This document shows, piece after piece, positions 18,642 to 27,044 of a stretch of 64,000 nt of DNA; the first letter of the stretch is position 1; each line of letters starts with the position of its first letter. A model generated the notes under the pieces. That model searched no databases, had not been told where the DNA came from, and saw only the letters and a list, made by a program, of their open reading frames with translations. The translations under genes and the position numbers were made by a program. Source of the stretch: Cellvibrionaceae bacterium (GTDB taxonomy: Bacteria; Pseudomonadota; Gammaproteobacteria; Pseudomonadales; Cellvibrionaceae); contig JAGKWQ010000003.1 in NCBI GenBank assembly GCA_021151825.1, forward strand, positions 496,001-560,000. Reading direction: 5' to 3'.

Positions 18642-19751
18642 TTAAAAGGGTTTAATCAATGGAACAAATTGGCCATTTCTATCCAGATACAAGCAATTAA
18701 ACCCAAAATTATATTTTGTAATCAAGTTCTTCAAGAATTTACAGTTAGACGGTGTTGGTCTTTTGTTTGTAACCAAACAAAGTCCATCATACTTAACACT
18801 ACCATCCCAAACCCCATATTCTAACAACTGACCTATTGCCATTCTGATTTTTATAGACTCATCCAATCCCGCATCAGAAAAATGCTTTAACTCAAAGATA
18901 TACTTTTGATTGTTCTTTTCTGCGTAAACATCGCACACACCACCAGATTTTGCATCGAATTGAACCTTGAATTCATATCTGTTATTTTGTAACCAGTCCA
19001 GAAATTTAGGCTGTAATTTACCAACCTCATTCAGCCACACATCTACTTCACCAGCAGTGTATGTTCTTGTGGTCGCGAGAAGACCTGAAGTATGACTGAC
19101 AATGTCATCTGTGTGGTCTCTATACGCTTTTATAACATAAGAAACGGCATATCTCACATAGTCAGGATCTACATTTTTAGCCAGAGAATTTGCTGCTGCC
19201 CTCAATCTCGTACTAATTAAAAACCATTTATTTTTCTTATTAACTCCATCGAGATTGATGTTGATATCATGGTACAGACTGAAACATTCAAGTTCTATTT
19301 TTATGATTGATTTTGCAACCCAATCAACGTGCTGATCAGGATAGAAACCAATAAAAGCCCTATGAAGCATGGCATAAGGGATACGAAGAATATCATCTTC
19401 TGATTTTAGCTTTTCCAAAGCGTTTAAACATTTGATATAGCTTTCTTCCGTATTCTTTCCCTTAGCAATAATTTCCAGTATTTTAACCAGCTTCTTTTCA
19501 ACTTCCGGATATTCGCCTCTGGAAACAAAGGAGCCTTGACTACAATTGGGAAGCCCTTTGATTCGCTCCTCCAACCACAAACTTCTCACGAATTCTTTGT
19601 CTGCAAAACCCTCTTTTGCCAATGCCAAAAATTTTTTCCTGATAGTTTTTCGTTCGTCGGTATACTCAGAATCTTTATATAACTTTTTAATAGCTTTATC
19701 ATTAATAACATCTATAAAATTATTAGATACGTTTTTCATCATAAGCGTCAT
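18642..19751 (-). CDS. Predicted PD-(D/E)XK nuclease, orphan
   Basis: 369 residues from the ATG at 19751 (AAAGGGA upstream). The first 260 residues are mainly helical and unlike any family I can name. The C-terminal 100 residues have the pattern of a PD-(D/E)XK nuclease: Asp274 (GGVCDVY), then Glu287-Leu-Lys289 (FELK), then Gln308 in AIGQLLEYG, a downstream motif common in these nucleases. The spacing D-x12-E-x-K is typical. It may be a restriction-like or DNA-repair enzyme or part of a defence function. No methyltransferase or helicase is adjacent, so the partner, if any, is elsewhere. The gene is clearly AT-rich compared with its surroundings, suggesting transfer. Confidence 0.65.
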   Translation of the reverse strand: MTLMMKNVSNNFIDVINDKAIKKLYKDSEYTDERKTIRKKFLALAKEGFADKEFVRSLWLEERIKGLPNCSQGSFVSRGEYPEVEKKLVKILEIIAKGKNTEESYIKCLNALEKLKSEDDILRIPYAMLHRAFIGFYPDQHVDWVAKSIIKIELECFSLYHDININLDGVNKKNKWFLISTRLRAAANSLAKNVDPDYVRYAVSYVIKAYRDHTDDIVSHTSGLLATTRTYTAGEVDVWLNEVGKLQPKFLDWLQNNRYEFKVQFDAKSGGVCDVYAEKNNQKYIFELKHFSDAGLDESIKIRMAIGQLLEYGVWDGSVKYDGLCLVTNKRPTPSNCKFLKNLITKYNFGFNCLYLDRNGQFVPLIKPF

Positions 19752-19989
19752 ACGAAACGGTCCCTTTGAAAATAATATACAATCAAAAATCAGAACGAAG
19801 AAAGCATTACTAAACGAGTAGCTAACCAAAAGACTACAGGGAAATTAAAGACCATGGCCGGATTGATTGCCAGTGTGGGTGAGGATTTATTAGTACGCTT
19901 CAATATCCAACATTGAACATAAAATTGCAGACAATTAAGGCTATTGATTAATACACTGTTAGTTAACCATTTTATATGTAGTGAAAAAG

Positions 19990-20643
19990 ATGCAAATTAA
20001 TGCCGACTTTTCGAAACTTGCCATTGTCACGCCGGATCAATATATCTGGACCGAATCACCACAAAAAGGAGTAGATCGCGTTATGCTGGATCGCATTGGC
20101 AACGAAATTGCCCGAGCGACCAGCGTTGTAAGGTACGCAAAAAACTCCACATTTCCTCATCATCAACACCCTGAAGGTGAGGAAATTTTGGTTCTCTCCG
20201 GTACTTTTTCAGAAGATGGTGAGGATTATACCGCTGGCTGGTATCTTCGCAGCCCGCCGGGATCAGGGCATGCTCCGTCAAGCAAAAAAGGCGCAATGAT
20301 TTTTGTAAAGCTTCGGCAAATGCCAGGCAATGAAAGTAACTTTGTGCGCATTGACACTAATGATTCTGCTTGCTGGGCTATTCAGGGCGGCAGGAATATT
20401 TGCCCGTTGTTTAATAGCTCTTATGAATCTGTATGTATTGAGTGCTTGGCAAAAAACCAGCCATTGATTATAAATTCCGCCTGTCGCCACGAATTATTGA
20501 TTCTATCAGGTGAACTATTACATGATGGGAAAAACTACATCAGCGGAAGCTGGATAAGAATACCTGAAAGCAGTTCATTAAATTTTATCAGCGGAACAGA
20601 TAATACAAGGGTGTATATAAAAATAACGTTCATAAAAAGTTAA
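19990..20643 (+). CDS. ChrR-like cupin domain protein, duplicated cupin
   Basis: 217 residues. The first half (about 50-115) is a ChrR-type cupin with a probable metal site: HHQHPEGEE (His58, His60, Glu64) and His94 in PPGSGHAPSS. The second half (about 140-215) repeats the fold (RHELLILSGELLHDG, SGSWIRIPESS) but the metal ligands are mostly gone. Cupins of this type occur in the C-terminal part of the ChrR anti-sigma factor and as stand-alone proteins. The zinc-binding N-terminal part of ChrR and a sigma factor are both absent here, so an anti-sigma role is unlikely. A GTG at 19981 is an alternative start; neither has a strong ribosome binding site. Confidence 0.7.
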   Translation: MQINADFSKLAIVTPDQYIWTESPQKGVDRVMLDRIGNEIARATSVVRYAKNSTFPHHQHPEGEEILVLSGTFSEDGEDYTAGWYLRSPPGSGHAPSSKKGAMIFVKLRQMPGNESNFVRIDTNDSACWAIQGGRNICPLFNSSYESVCIECLAKNQPLIINSACRHELLILSGELLHDGKNYISGSWIRIPESSSLNFISGTDNTRVYIKITFIKS

Positions 20644-20695
20644 GCTGCGACCTAACACAGCACACGGGAGAAAAATCCATTCCAAATTTTATTCA

Positions 20696-21091
20696 CTATT
20701 TTAACCTCTCCAACTGCCCTTTCCTTCGAGCTATATTTTTATAATCCCATTGAATTTCCAGGGCCTTTTTGAGCCATCGCTGCAAATCGGATTTGTTTAT
20801 TTCTGAAACATCATTATAGAAAACCGATGCATCCTTGAACTTACCACCCAATATATTCAATCCTGGCTCTTCAAAATCTGCACCACTCCAAAACATCAAG
20901 CGTATACCAGGTTTCTGTTTGCTGTATCCAACAATCGGATTGCCATCCAAAAACCACACCGGATGAGAATGCCATATTTTGTTTTCAGCTGCGGGTAATT
21001 TTCTGTTGATTTGGAGAGCGAGCCAATCACACACCACCTTATGATTTTGTTCTTGCTGCTCATTGTATTTCAATGTACCTGGATGCATCAT
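20696..21091 (-). CDS. DUF1801 family protein
   Basis: 131 residues from ATG 21091, preceded by GCAGGAGAG. The central part (KIWHSHPVWFLDGNPIVGYSKQKPGIRLMFWSG in outline) has the arrangement of DUF1801 proteins, a small alpha/beta family of unknown function resembling the frataxin-like fold. The C-terminus is a basic helix. It lies just upstream of, and on the same strand as, nothing recognisable in function; the gene after it is divergent. Confidence 0.7.
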   Translation of the reverse strand: MMHPGTLKYNEQQEQNHKVVCDWLALQINRKLPAAENKIWHSHPVWFLDGNPIVGYSKQKPGIRLMFWSGADFEEPGLNILGGKFKDASVFYNDVSEINKSDLQRWLKKALEIQWDYKNIARRKGQLERLK

Positions 21092-21151
21092 TTCTCTCCT
21101 GCTCGGCACATTCCAACCAACCATTCACTTTTCGTTTCTTTGATTACTGAA

Positions 21152-21409
21152 TTAGCCAAGGAAAAACCAAAGGCATGAAACAAAAAATATAAAAGCACTT
21201 ATAAGTAACAATGCTTTGAAAAATTTAAGGTTATTATTTGGTGGCCTATACCAAGGTGGCTCAATATGTGGCATAGACTTAATACGCTCACACTCATTTT
21301 CATACTCGATTTCATAGGATTTACTTTCTCTCAACCGAGACATAAATAGCAATAATGAAACCACGATGGCAATAAAAAACAAAGACAAAAAAACAATGGG
21401 TAAATGCAT
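21152..21409 (-). CDS. Hypothetical protein with two membrane helices
   Basis: 85 residues from ATG 21409, preceded by AAGGAATAT. One helix at residues 3-23, a charged loop with a Pro-rich segment (IEPPWYRPPNNN), and a second helix at about 62-83. No family recognised. It lies between the XRE gene and the DUF1801 gene, all on the minus strand with short gaps, so the three could share a transcript. Confidence 0.5.
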   Translation of the reverse strand: MHLPIVFLSLFFIAIVVSLLLFMSRLRESKSYEIEYENECERIKSMPHIEPPWYRPPNNNLKFFKALLLISAFIFFVSCLWFFLG

Positions 21410-21467
21410 ATATTCCTTAATGGCTAACGCCGATTTCAATAGTCAAACTGCACCGACTTGCGATGCA

Positions 21468-21992
21468 TTACCTTTTTCGCCCACCAAAGCCAAAAAAGCT
21501 TTTAGGTAAGGTAGCTTCGAGCCGTGACCAAACGTCATATCTATCTGCCGTTCGAATAGTAACGGAAACATTATAAGCACCAGCCAAGGTACAAAAACTA
21601 CCAAGCACTGCCACCGTTCCAGCAGGTGCGGGAACAAAATCAACTATTGAATTTATTCCCCAAAAGGCCAGAAAACATACACTTAATATCAAATAAAATA
21701 ACTCTATTTTTTTAAACTCTTCCCTATTTGCCGAAAACCAACCACTCCCAATATATAATTTTAACCACAGTGGTAGCTCTTTAAACTCATTCGATACTTT
21801 TTCCATTGCATATAACTCCTGCTCCAGTGATTCAACATTAACGTTAAATTCAGCAGCGAGCGCTCGTAATGAAGTAAAGCCAATTCTATGGCCACTTTCC
21901 ACCCGTTGAATTGTGCGGAGGCTTAAGCCACACAATTCCGCAAGCTGCTCTTGGGATAGCAGCCTTTTTTGCCTGAGTTCTTTAATTAACAT
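21468..21992 (-). CDS. XRE-type regulator with C-terminal membrane helices
   Basis: 174 residues from ATG 21992, which follows AGAGG at good spacing. Residues 1-60 are a helix-turn-helix of the XRE family (LSQEQLAELCGLSLRTIQRVESG). The C-terminal half has two hydrophobic helices (about 95-135), resembling the 2TM domain regulators in which membrane attachment may couple DNA binding to an envelope signal. The target is unknown; self-regulation or control of the small membrane gene next to it is possible. Confidence 0.75.
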   Translation of the reverse strand: MLIKELRQKRLLSQEQLAELCGLSLRTIQRVESGHRIGFTSLRALAAEFNVNVESLEQELYAMEKVSNEFKELPLWLKLYIGSGWFSANREEFKKIELFYLILSVCFLAFWGINSIVDFVPAPAGTVAVLGSFCTLAGAYNVSVTIRTADRYDVWSRLEATLPKSFFGFGGRKR

Positions 21993-22152
21993 ACAAACCT
22001 CTCGTTGCCGAAAGCACATAATATTAAAAAATGTGAACTGTCGGTAACGAAAAAAAGCCGCCTTTTTACCGCCAATTGGCAAATAATTAATTTATTGGTA
22101 TGCATATTTAGTGCATCAGCCCCCCATGACCAAAGACGCAATGAAATATTCA

Positions 22153-22407
22153 TTATGGGAACACTGGCGACACTGAAAAACTCCGTTCTATATAGAACCT
22201 GGTGTCAACGTAACCCGAACGATACATTACATAAGTACGCGCGTTACCAGTATCAGACGAAGGCAGCCCCTCACCAGGAAATAAATAAACATTACCATAT
22301 GGATTAGTTAACTTAAATGATAACCAGCCTGTAGGGTTATCCCTACATCTATCGCCGATAAGATGAAAAGCAAATGGAACAGGATGGGGATTTTTGGTGC
22401 CAACTTT
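22153..22407 (-). pseudogene. Possible 3' remnant of a gene, no start codon
   Basis: A minus-strand frame of 84 codons between two stops has protein-like composition with many Gly, Pro and aromatic residues (for example GNVYLFPGEG, YVMYRSGY, FYIERSFSVSP). It has no ATG, GTG or TTG near its upstream end, and the first in-frame ATG leaves fewer than 30 residues. It may be the tail of a disrupted gene; a chance open frame cannot be ruled out. I recognise no family. Confidence 0.3.
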
Positions 22408-22436
22408 TTATAGGTTTTATATCGAATCGATATTTA

Positions 22437-22468
22437 GCGAAAAAAGGTGGCAGATGCCACCTTTTTAG
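22437..22468 (-). terminator. Terminator of the GH67 gene
   Basis: AAAAAAGGTGGC, AGAT, GCCACCTTTTTA: a symmetric hairpin with T-runs on both strands, about 55 bp beyond the GH67 stop. Confidence 0.85.
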
Positions 22469-22523
22469 AAAATTTATAGCGTGCTATGTGAACGATATTT
22501 ATATCGCTAAAAACCATCCCTGT

Positions 22524-24734
22524 TTATTTCAATACCCGACTGGAACTAGCCGGATGCCATGGCTCCGGAACATAGCGCGTGCGCGCCAGGGTTTTGTAAT
22601 ATTCAAGATCGTGCTTTGGTTGCTCATATTCTGCGGGAATTGGTTTGCCGGAAAACGTTTGGAAATAAAGCACACAGGAATCGCGCCAGATTACGGCGTC
22701 GCGCTCTTGTATTTTTAATAGTGCTTTTATTTGTGCGAAACGTTCTGCATCGACAAATGATTCAAACTTGTCCCATTCGCGTTGCATGCCACGCACTTGC
22801 GCTACACCATCGTAATATTTGTGTACCAGTTCATTCCACAAGGTCCGGCCGGATTGCATTTTGTGATCCCAGCTGACGTGATGAAACCACAGCAATAAAT
22901 CTTCCGGCACGGTTTTTATATCACCGTATTGTTTAGCCAAGGCTTCCGGATATTGTGCGACTGCATTGGAACCGGTTTTGGTGCGATTAAATCCAATACC
23001 ATCTTTGGCTGCGCGATGATAATAAACTGCAGTCCAATCCGGGCGCTCCAGATTTGCAGTCCAGGGTGCGGGGCCGTAGTGATCTCCCTGTGAATACAAA
23101 TGCGTTAAGCCCAGGGGTGAACGATAATTCACGCCAGCTTCACGCGACGTCAACATAAATTGTTTTACCGGCTCGATAAATTTTTTATCATTGGTAAATG
23201 TCATACGCAGCCATTCATCGGCAGCGACATCTGCAGAAATATTATGATCCCACGCCATACGCCCGAATGCATACCAGCTTGATTGCACAAACGGGTGACC
23301 AGTCCAATTGCGATCTGTTCCCGGATTAATTACCGCCGCCATTCCTGTATGTTTTGTGTTGAAGGTTTTTCCTTCCAGAATATTACCAATTGTGGAGCCT
23401 TCCCCTTTTGCATAGGTTTCTGTGCGCAATGATTCTTCAAATAATGGGCCTTGATACGCAAGGTGAGTGGCAAAACCAAAATATTCTTGTGTGACCTGGA
23501 ATTCCATCATCATGTTGGTTTTTTCCATCGCGGAAAATAATGCGGAATAAGGTTCGCGTGGCTGGAAATCGATGGGACCATTTTTAACTTGCAGGATCAC
23601 ATTATCTGCAAATTTTCCATCCAGCGGTTTGAATTCATCGTAAGAACCGCGAAAGCGATCATCGATATCCGGGTGATAGACGAATGCGCGCCAAAAAACT
23701 ACACCACCGTAAGGTTTTAATGCAGCGGCCAGCATATTAGCGCCATCGGCGTGATCGCGTTTGTAATCTTGCGGGCCGGGTTGACCTTCGGAATTGGCTT
23801 TTACTAAATAGCCACCGAAGTCAGGAATGTATTCGTAAACTTTTTTGGTGCGCTCTTGCCACCATTTTGCTACGCGGGGGTCCAGTGGATCTGCAGTATC
23901 CAGATCGCCAAATGCACGTGGTGAATTGTAATTAATCGATAGATAAACTTTTATTCCATAAGGGCGAAACACATCCGCTAATGCTGCAATTTTTTGCAGG
24001 AATTGATCGCTCAGCACACGCGGATCAGCATTTACATTATTGATCACCGTGCCGTTAATACCAAGTGATGCATTGATGCGCGCGTAATCGACATAACGTT
24101 GCGATTTATGTTCCGGCAATGTGCCCCAATCCCACAACGATAACCCTGCATAACCTCGTTCAATCACACGGTTTAAATTATCCCAATGATTAATTACACG
24201 GTGTTGTACTTTTGGTGCACTGCTAATGGAAATTTTATCCAGCGTTTGCTGTGTTTGCAGTAACCGCAATAAATGAAAACTGCCGTATAGCACGCCTGTA
24301 TCAGAATTAGCTGCAATGACAGTGACATTGCGTTTATTGATGCGCGTTTTCTCGATCAGATAACCTTCATTACCCAATACCGATAAACGCGCCGATAAAT
24401 CCAGTGATGCAATTAAAGGCGAGCTTGCGGGCGTACCAATAACTAACACATTGCTCGATAATTTTTCACTAATAGCAACTGGCTTGGCCAGTAAACCACC
24501 TAATCCCCGTTGCAACTCGGTAGTTGCTGCCTGCAGTGTTGGTGAGCTGCCTTCAGCCACAATCGCTCCCAGTTGTTGCTGATAAGCCTTGCGGAGTTTT
24601 TGTTCCGTGACCGGTTGGTAACGCAGCCACATCTCATAACCGTCTTCTGCATGGGCAGGCGTGATTACTGCGAGAGAAACCGTCAATAAAATGAATATTT
24701 TGTAAAGAAATGCCCGGCGCACACCAACCCCCAT
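22524..24734 (-). CDS. Alpha-glucuronidase, GH67
   Basis: 736 residues with a signal peptide ending in ITPAHA. It removes 4-O-methyl-glucuronic acid from the non-reducing end of xylo-oligosaccharides. The catalytic residues known from C. japonicus GlcA67A (Glu292, Asp365, Glu393) correspond here to Glu316 (NSEGQPGP), Asp389 (GPIDFQP) and Glu417 (VTQEYFG), all at the same offset of 24, which supports orthology. The length matches. It diverges from the solute-binding gene at 24862 and sits next to a GH10 xylanase. The released glucuronate would feed uxaC further along the window. The intergenic region has a GGTATAC element that could be a regulator site. Confidence 0.95.
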   Translation of the reverse strand: MGVGVRRAFLYKIFILLTVSLAVITPAHAEDGYEMWLRYQPVTEQKLRKAYQQQLGAIVAEGSSPTLQAATTELQRGLGGLLAKPVAISEKLSSNVLVIGTPASSPLIASLDLSARLSVLGNEGYLIEKTRINKRNVTVIAANSDTGVLYGSFHLLRLLQTQQTLDKISISSAPKVQHRVINHWDNLNRVIERGYAGLSLWDWGTLPEHKSQRYVDYARINASLGINGTVINNVNADPRVLSDQFLQKIAALADVFRPYGIKVYLSINYNSPRAFGDLDTADPLDPRVAKWWQERTKKVYEYIPDFGGYLVKANSEGQPGPQDYKRDHADGANMLAAALKPYGGVVFWRAFVYHPDIDDRFRGSYDEFKPLDGKFADNVILQVKNGPIDFQPREPYSALFSAMEKTNMMMEFQVTQEYFGFATHLAYQGPLFEESLRTETYAKGEGSTIGNILEGKTFNTKHTGMAAVINPGTDRNWTGHPFVQSSWYAFGRMAWDHNISADVAADEWLRMTFTNDKKFIEPVKQFMLTSREAGVNYRSPLGLTHLYSQGDHYGPAPWTANLERPDWTAVYYHRAAKDGIGFNRTKTGSNAVAQYPEALAKQYGDIKTVPEDLLLWFHHVSWDHKMQSGRTLWNELVHKYYDGVAQVRGMQREWDKFESFVDAERFAQIKALLKIQERDAVIWRDSCVLYFQTFSGKPIPAEYEQPKHDLEYYKTLARTRYVPEPWHPASSSRVLK

Positions 24735-24861
24735 AGATTATTTTTAATCGTTACCTTATAGTCATTGAAAATATAACACTGGTATACAAGAATACACACT
24801 TAATAAATGTAAAGGATGACCTGGTGGCAAACCATATCAATAACGAGCAGCAACATCCTTT
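24735..24861. promoter_or_regulatory. Divergent promoter region of the xylan locus
   Basis: 127 bp between the GH67 gene and the binding-protein gene. A half-palindromic GGTATACAAGAATACAC at 24781-24797 (GTAT and ATAC six bases apart) resembles the GGTATACC core of UxuR/ExuR-type GntR operators, but only one half is well kept. TGGTGGCAAACCA near 24822 is a second short inverted repeat. Candidate sites only. Confidence 0.35.
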
Positions 24862-25770
24862 ATGTGCCTACTAAAAATGATAAAAAACGTCAGCTTATTC
24901 TTTTTTATTGCAGTCCTTAGCTCTTATTCCTTTTCTACCGAAAAAATCTTGCGCGTCAACGATTACAGCGACCCCAATGCAGCCTATGCCATCAAAATGC
25001 TTAAGCTTGCCATTGCCCATAGTGATAACCCCGACTATAAAGTAGAAGCTATCCACGAAGATTTCACTCAGGCACGCCTGAATGAAGAGGTGCGCACCAA
25101 CGGATTGCTGGATGTGTGCTGGGCATCATCCGATAAAGATATAGAGTCCGAATTGCAGCCAATTCGCATTCCACTATTCAAAGGATTGTTGGGCTACCGG
25201 ATTTTTATCATCAATAAAAATGACCAGGCCACATTCGATAAAGTAGAAACATTGGACGATTTAAAAAAATTAACGATTGGCCAAGGTCGCACCTGGGCCG
25301 ATGGTCGCATTCTGGAGGCCAATGGTTTTAAGGTCATTAAAACCAATAAATACCCCGGATTATTTTATATGGTGGAGGGGGGACGGTTTGATGCATTTCC
25401 GCGCGGTGTGCATGAACCTTTTGGTGAGTTGGAATCGCGCCCGAACATGGAATTAGCGGTAGAAAAAAATTTAATGCTCTACTACCGTATGCCCTTTTAC
25501 TTATTTGTGTCACCGACGAATAAACAATTGGCTAAAGATCTGCAAACCGGCTTTGAGCGCGCAATTGCCAAAGGCGAATTTGACAAAGTTTTTTATGGTG
25601 ATAAAGCTATTCAGGATGTGATGAAAAAAGCCAATATGAAAAATCGCAAATTATTTAAATTGGAAAATCCGTTGCTCTCCAAAGAGACACCAATTGATCG
25701 CCCGGAGCTTTGGTTTGATCCACAAACATTGCCCGATGCCGGTGATCAAACAGCTTTAACAACTCAATAA
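24862..25770 (+). CDS. Periplasmic solute-binding-like protein, orphan
   Basis: 302 residues with an N-terminal signal peptide (hydrophobic stretch about residues 8-24, ending SFST). The fold pattern is that of family 3 solute-binding proteins: an N-terminal ILRVNDYS strand, a middle LDDLKKLTIGQGRTWADG hinge segment, and a C-terminal LQTGFERAIAKGEFDKVFYG helix. No ABC permease or ATPase is encoded nearby. It may serve as a periplasmic sensor partner or bind a ligand produced by the xylanases, but this is inference. It lies between GH67 (divergent) and GH10 (same strand, about 65 bp downstream) and may be co-transcribed with GH10. Confidence 0.75.
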   Translation: MCLLKMIKNVSLFFFIAVLSSYSFSTEKILRVNDYSDPNAAYAIKMLKLAIAHSDNPDYKVEAIHEDFTQARLNEEVRTNGLLDVCWASSDKDIESELQPIRIPLFKGLLGYRIFIINKNDQATFDKVETLDDLKKLTIGQGRTWADGRILEANGFKVIKTNKYPGLFYMVEGGRFDAFPRGVHEPFGELESRPNMELAVEKNLMLYYRMPFYLFVSPTNKQLAKDLQTGFERAIAKGEFDKVFYGDKAIQDVMKKANMKNRKLFKLENPLLSKETPIDRPELWFDPQTLPDAGDQTALTTQ

Positions 25771-25836
25771 TACTTAATAACTTTCGATAATACTCAATTT
25801 TCAATAACTAGACCATTATCAACTGAGGAGATAACA

Positions 25837-26973
25837 ATGAAAATATCACGTCGACATTTGTTAGCGATGAGCGGGGCAACTGCTGCCATTATCGCCAGTG
25901 CAAAATTGCAGGCTGCGGAAAAAGCCGCTGCAGCCACCGGCTTAAAAGAAGCGTATAAAGACGATTTTTTAATTGGTGCCGCACTCAGCGCCAGTATTAT
26001 TAGTAAACAAGATCCAAAACTGGTTGCCATCATCAATAAAGACTTCAATTCCATCACCCCGGAAAACTGTATGAAATGGGGTGAAATGCGCAATGAAGAT
26101 GGCAGCTGGAAATGGGGCGATGCAGATGCATTTGTAGCGTTTGGCAGCAAACATAATTTGCATATGGTGGGGCACACATTAGGTTGGCATAGCCAGATTC
26201 CTGACAGCGTATTTAAAAATAAAGATGGCAGCTATATTTCCAAAGCGGAATTGCAGAAAAAACAAAAAGAACATATCACCACCATTGTGGGCCGTTACAA
26301 AGGTAAACTCGCCGCCTGGGACGTTGTGAATGAAGCTGTAGGTGATGATGGCAAAATGCGCGATAGCCATTGGTATAAAATCATGGGCGATGATTTCCTG
26401 GTTAATGCGTTTAATCTCGCGCACGAAGTCGATCCCAAAGCGCATTTGATGTACAACGATTACAACAATGAACGCCCGGATAAGCGCCAGGCAACGCTCG
26501 ATATGCTGAAACGCCTGCAAAAGCGCAATACGCCGATCCATGGTTTGGGCATGCAAGCACATATCGGTTTGGAAACCAATATGCAGGATTTTGAAGATAG
26601 CATCCTCGCCTATTCTGCATTAGGTTTGAAAGTGCATCTCACCGAATTGGATATTGATGTACTGCCTTCGGTATGGAATTTACCGGTTGCAGAAATTTCC
26701 ACCCGCTTTGAATATAAACCCGAACGCGATCCTTACATTAAAGGTTTACCCAAAGACGTGGAAGAAAAACTGGCGAAGGCATATGAGTCACTGTTTAAAA
26801 TTCTGATTAAGCACCGTGATAAAGTTGATCGCGTAACTTTCTGGGGTGTGAGTGACGATGCCAGTTGGTTGAATGATTTTCCGATCAAAGGCAGAACCAA
26901 CTATCCATTGTTATTTGATCGCCAGCAACAACCTAAACCCGCTTATTTCCGCTTGCTGGATTTGAAACGCTAA
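25837..26973 (+). CDS. Endo-beta-1,4-xylanase, GH10, with Tat-like signal
   Basis: 378-residue single-domain GH10 enzyme that cuts the xylan backbone. The acid/base is Glu166 (WDVVNEAVGD) and the nucleophile Glu270 (VHLTELDIDV); HTLGWHSQ and MYNDYN are further family motifs. The N-terminus SRRHLLAMSG followed by a modest hydrophobic stretch and LQA looks like a twin-arginine signal, which would mean export in folded form. No carbohydrate-binding module is present, which fits a periplasmic or cell-bound enzyme acting on oligosaccharides, like some GH10 members of Cellvibrio. GAGGAG lies upstream of the ATG. A strong bidirectional terminator follows. Confidence 0.95.
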   Translation: MKISRRHLLAMSGATAAIIASAKLQAAEKAAAATGLKEAYKDDFLIGAALSASIISKQDPKLVAIINKDFNSITPENCMKWGEMRNEDGSWKWGDADAFVAFGSKHNLHMVGHTLGWHSQIPDSVFKNKDGSYISKAELQKKQKEHITTIVGRYKGKLAAWDVVNEAVGDDGKMRDSHWYKIMGDDFLVNAFNLAHEVDPKAHLMYNDYNNERPDKRQATLDMLKRLQKRNTPIHGLGMQAHIGLETNMQDFEDSILAYSALGLKVHLTELDIDVLPSVWNLPVAEISTRFEYKPERDPYIKGLPKDVEEKLAKAYESLFKILIKHRDKVDRVTFWGVSDDASWLNDFPIKGRTNYPLLFDRQQQPKPAYFRLLDLKR

Positions 26974-26986
26974 TTTCTTCTGGTAA

Positions 26987-27019
26987 AAAAAAGCGGGCGA
27001 TTTAATCGCCCGCTTTTTC
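26987..27019. terminator. Bidirectional terminator between GH10 and CE2 genes
   Basis: AAAAAGCGGGCGA, TTTAA, TCGCCCGCTTTTT. Serves the plus-strand xylanase gene and the minus-strand esterase gene ending at 27045. Confidence 0.9.
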
Positions 27020-27044
27020 ATGTGCATTTTTATCTTAATCGACC

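Larger units (their letters stand above)
21993..22523. other. 531-bp stretch with a gene remnant and a terminator
   Basis: No intact gene. It holds the promoter side of the XRE gene, an open minus-strand reading frame without a start codon (22153-22407), an ATATCGAATCGATAT palindrome near 22419-22433, and the GH67 terminator. AT-rich. Confidence 0.6.

Noticed and set aside
19855..19917. 20-codon plus-strand frame (MAGLIASVGEDLLV...) before the cupin gene
   Set aside because: Too short and without supporting context; possibly a relic, but no evidence beyond an ATG.
17974..22407. Genomic island with integrase or transposase
   Set aside because: The stretch is AT-rich and accessory in character, but no integrase, transposase, terminal repeats or tRNA attachment site could be seen.
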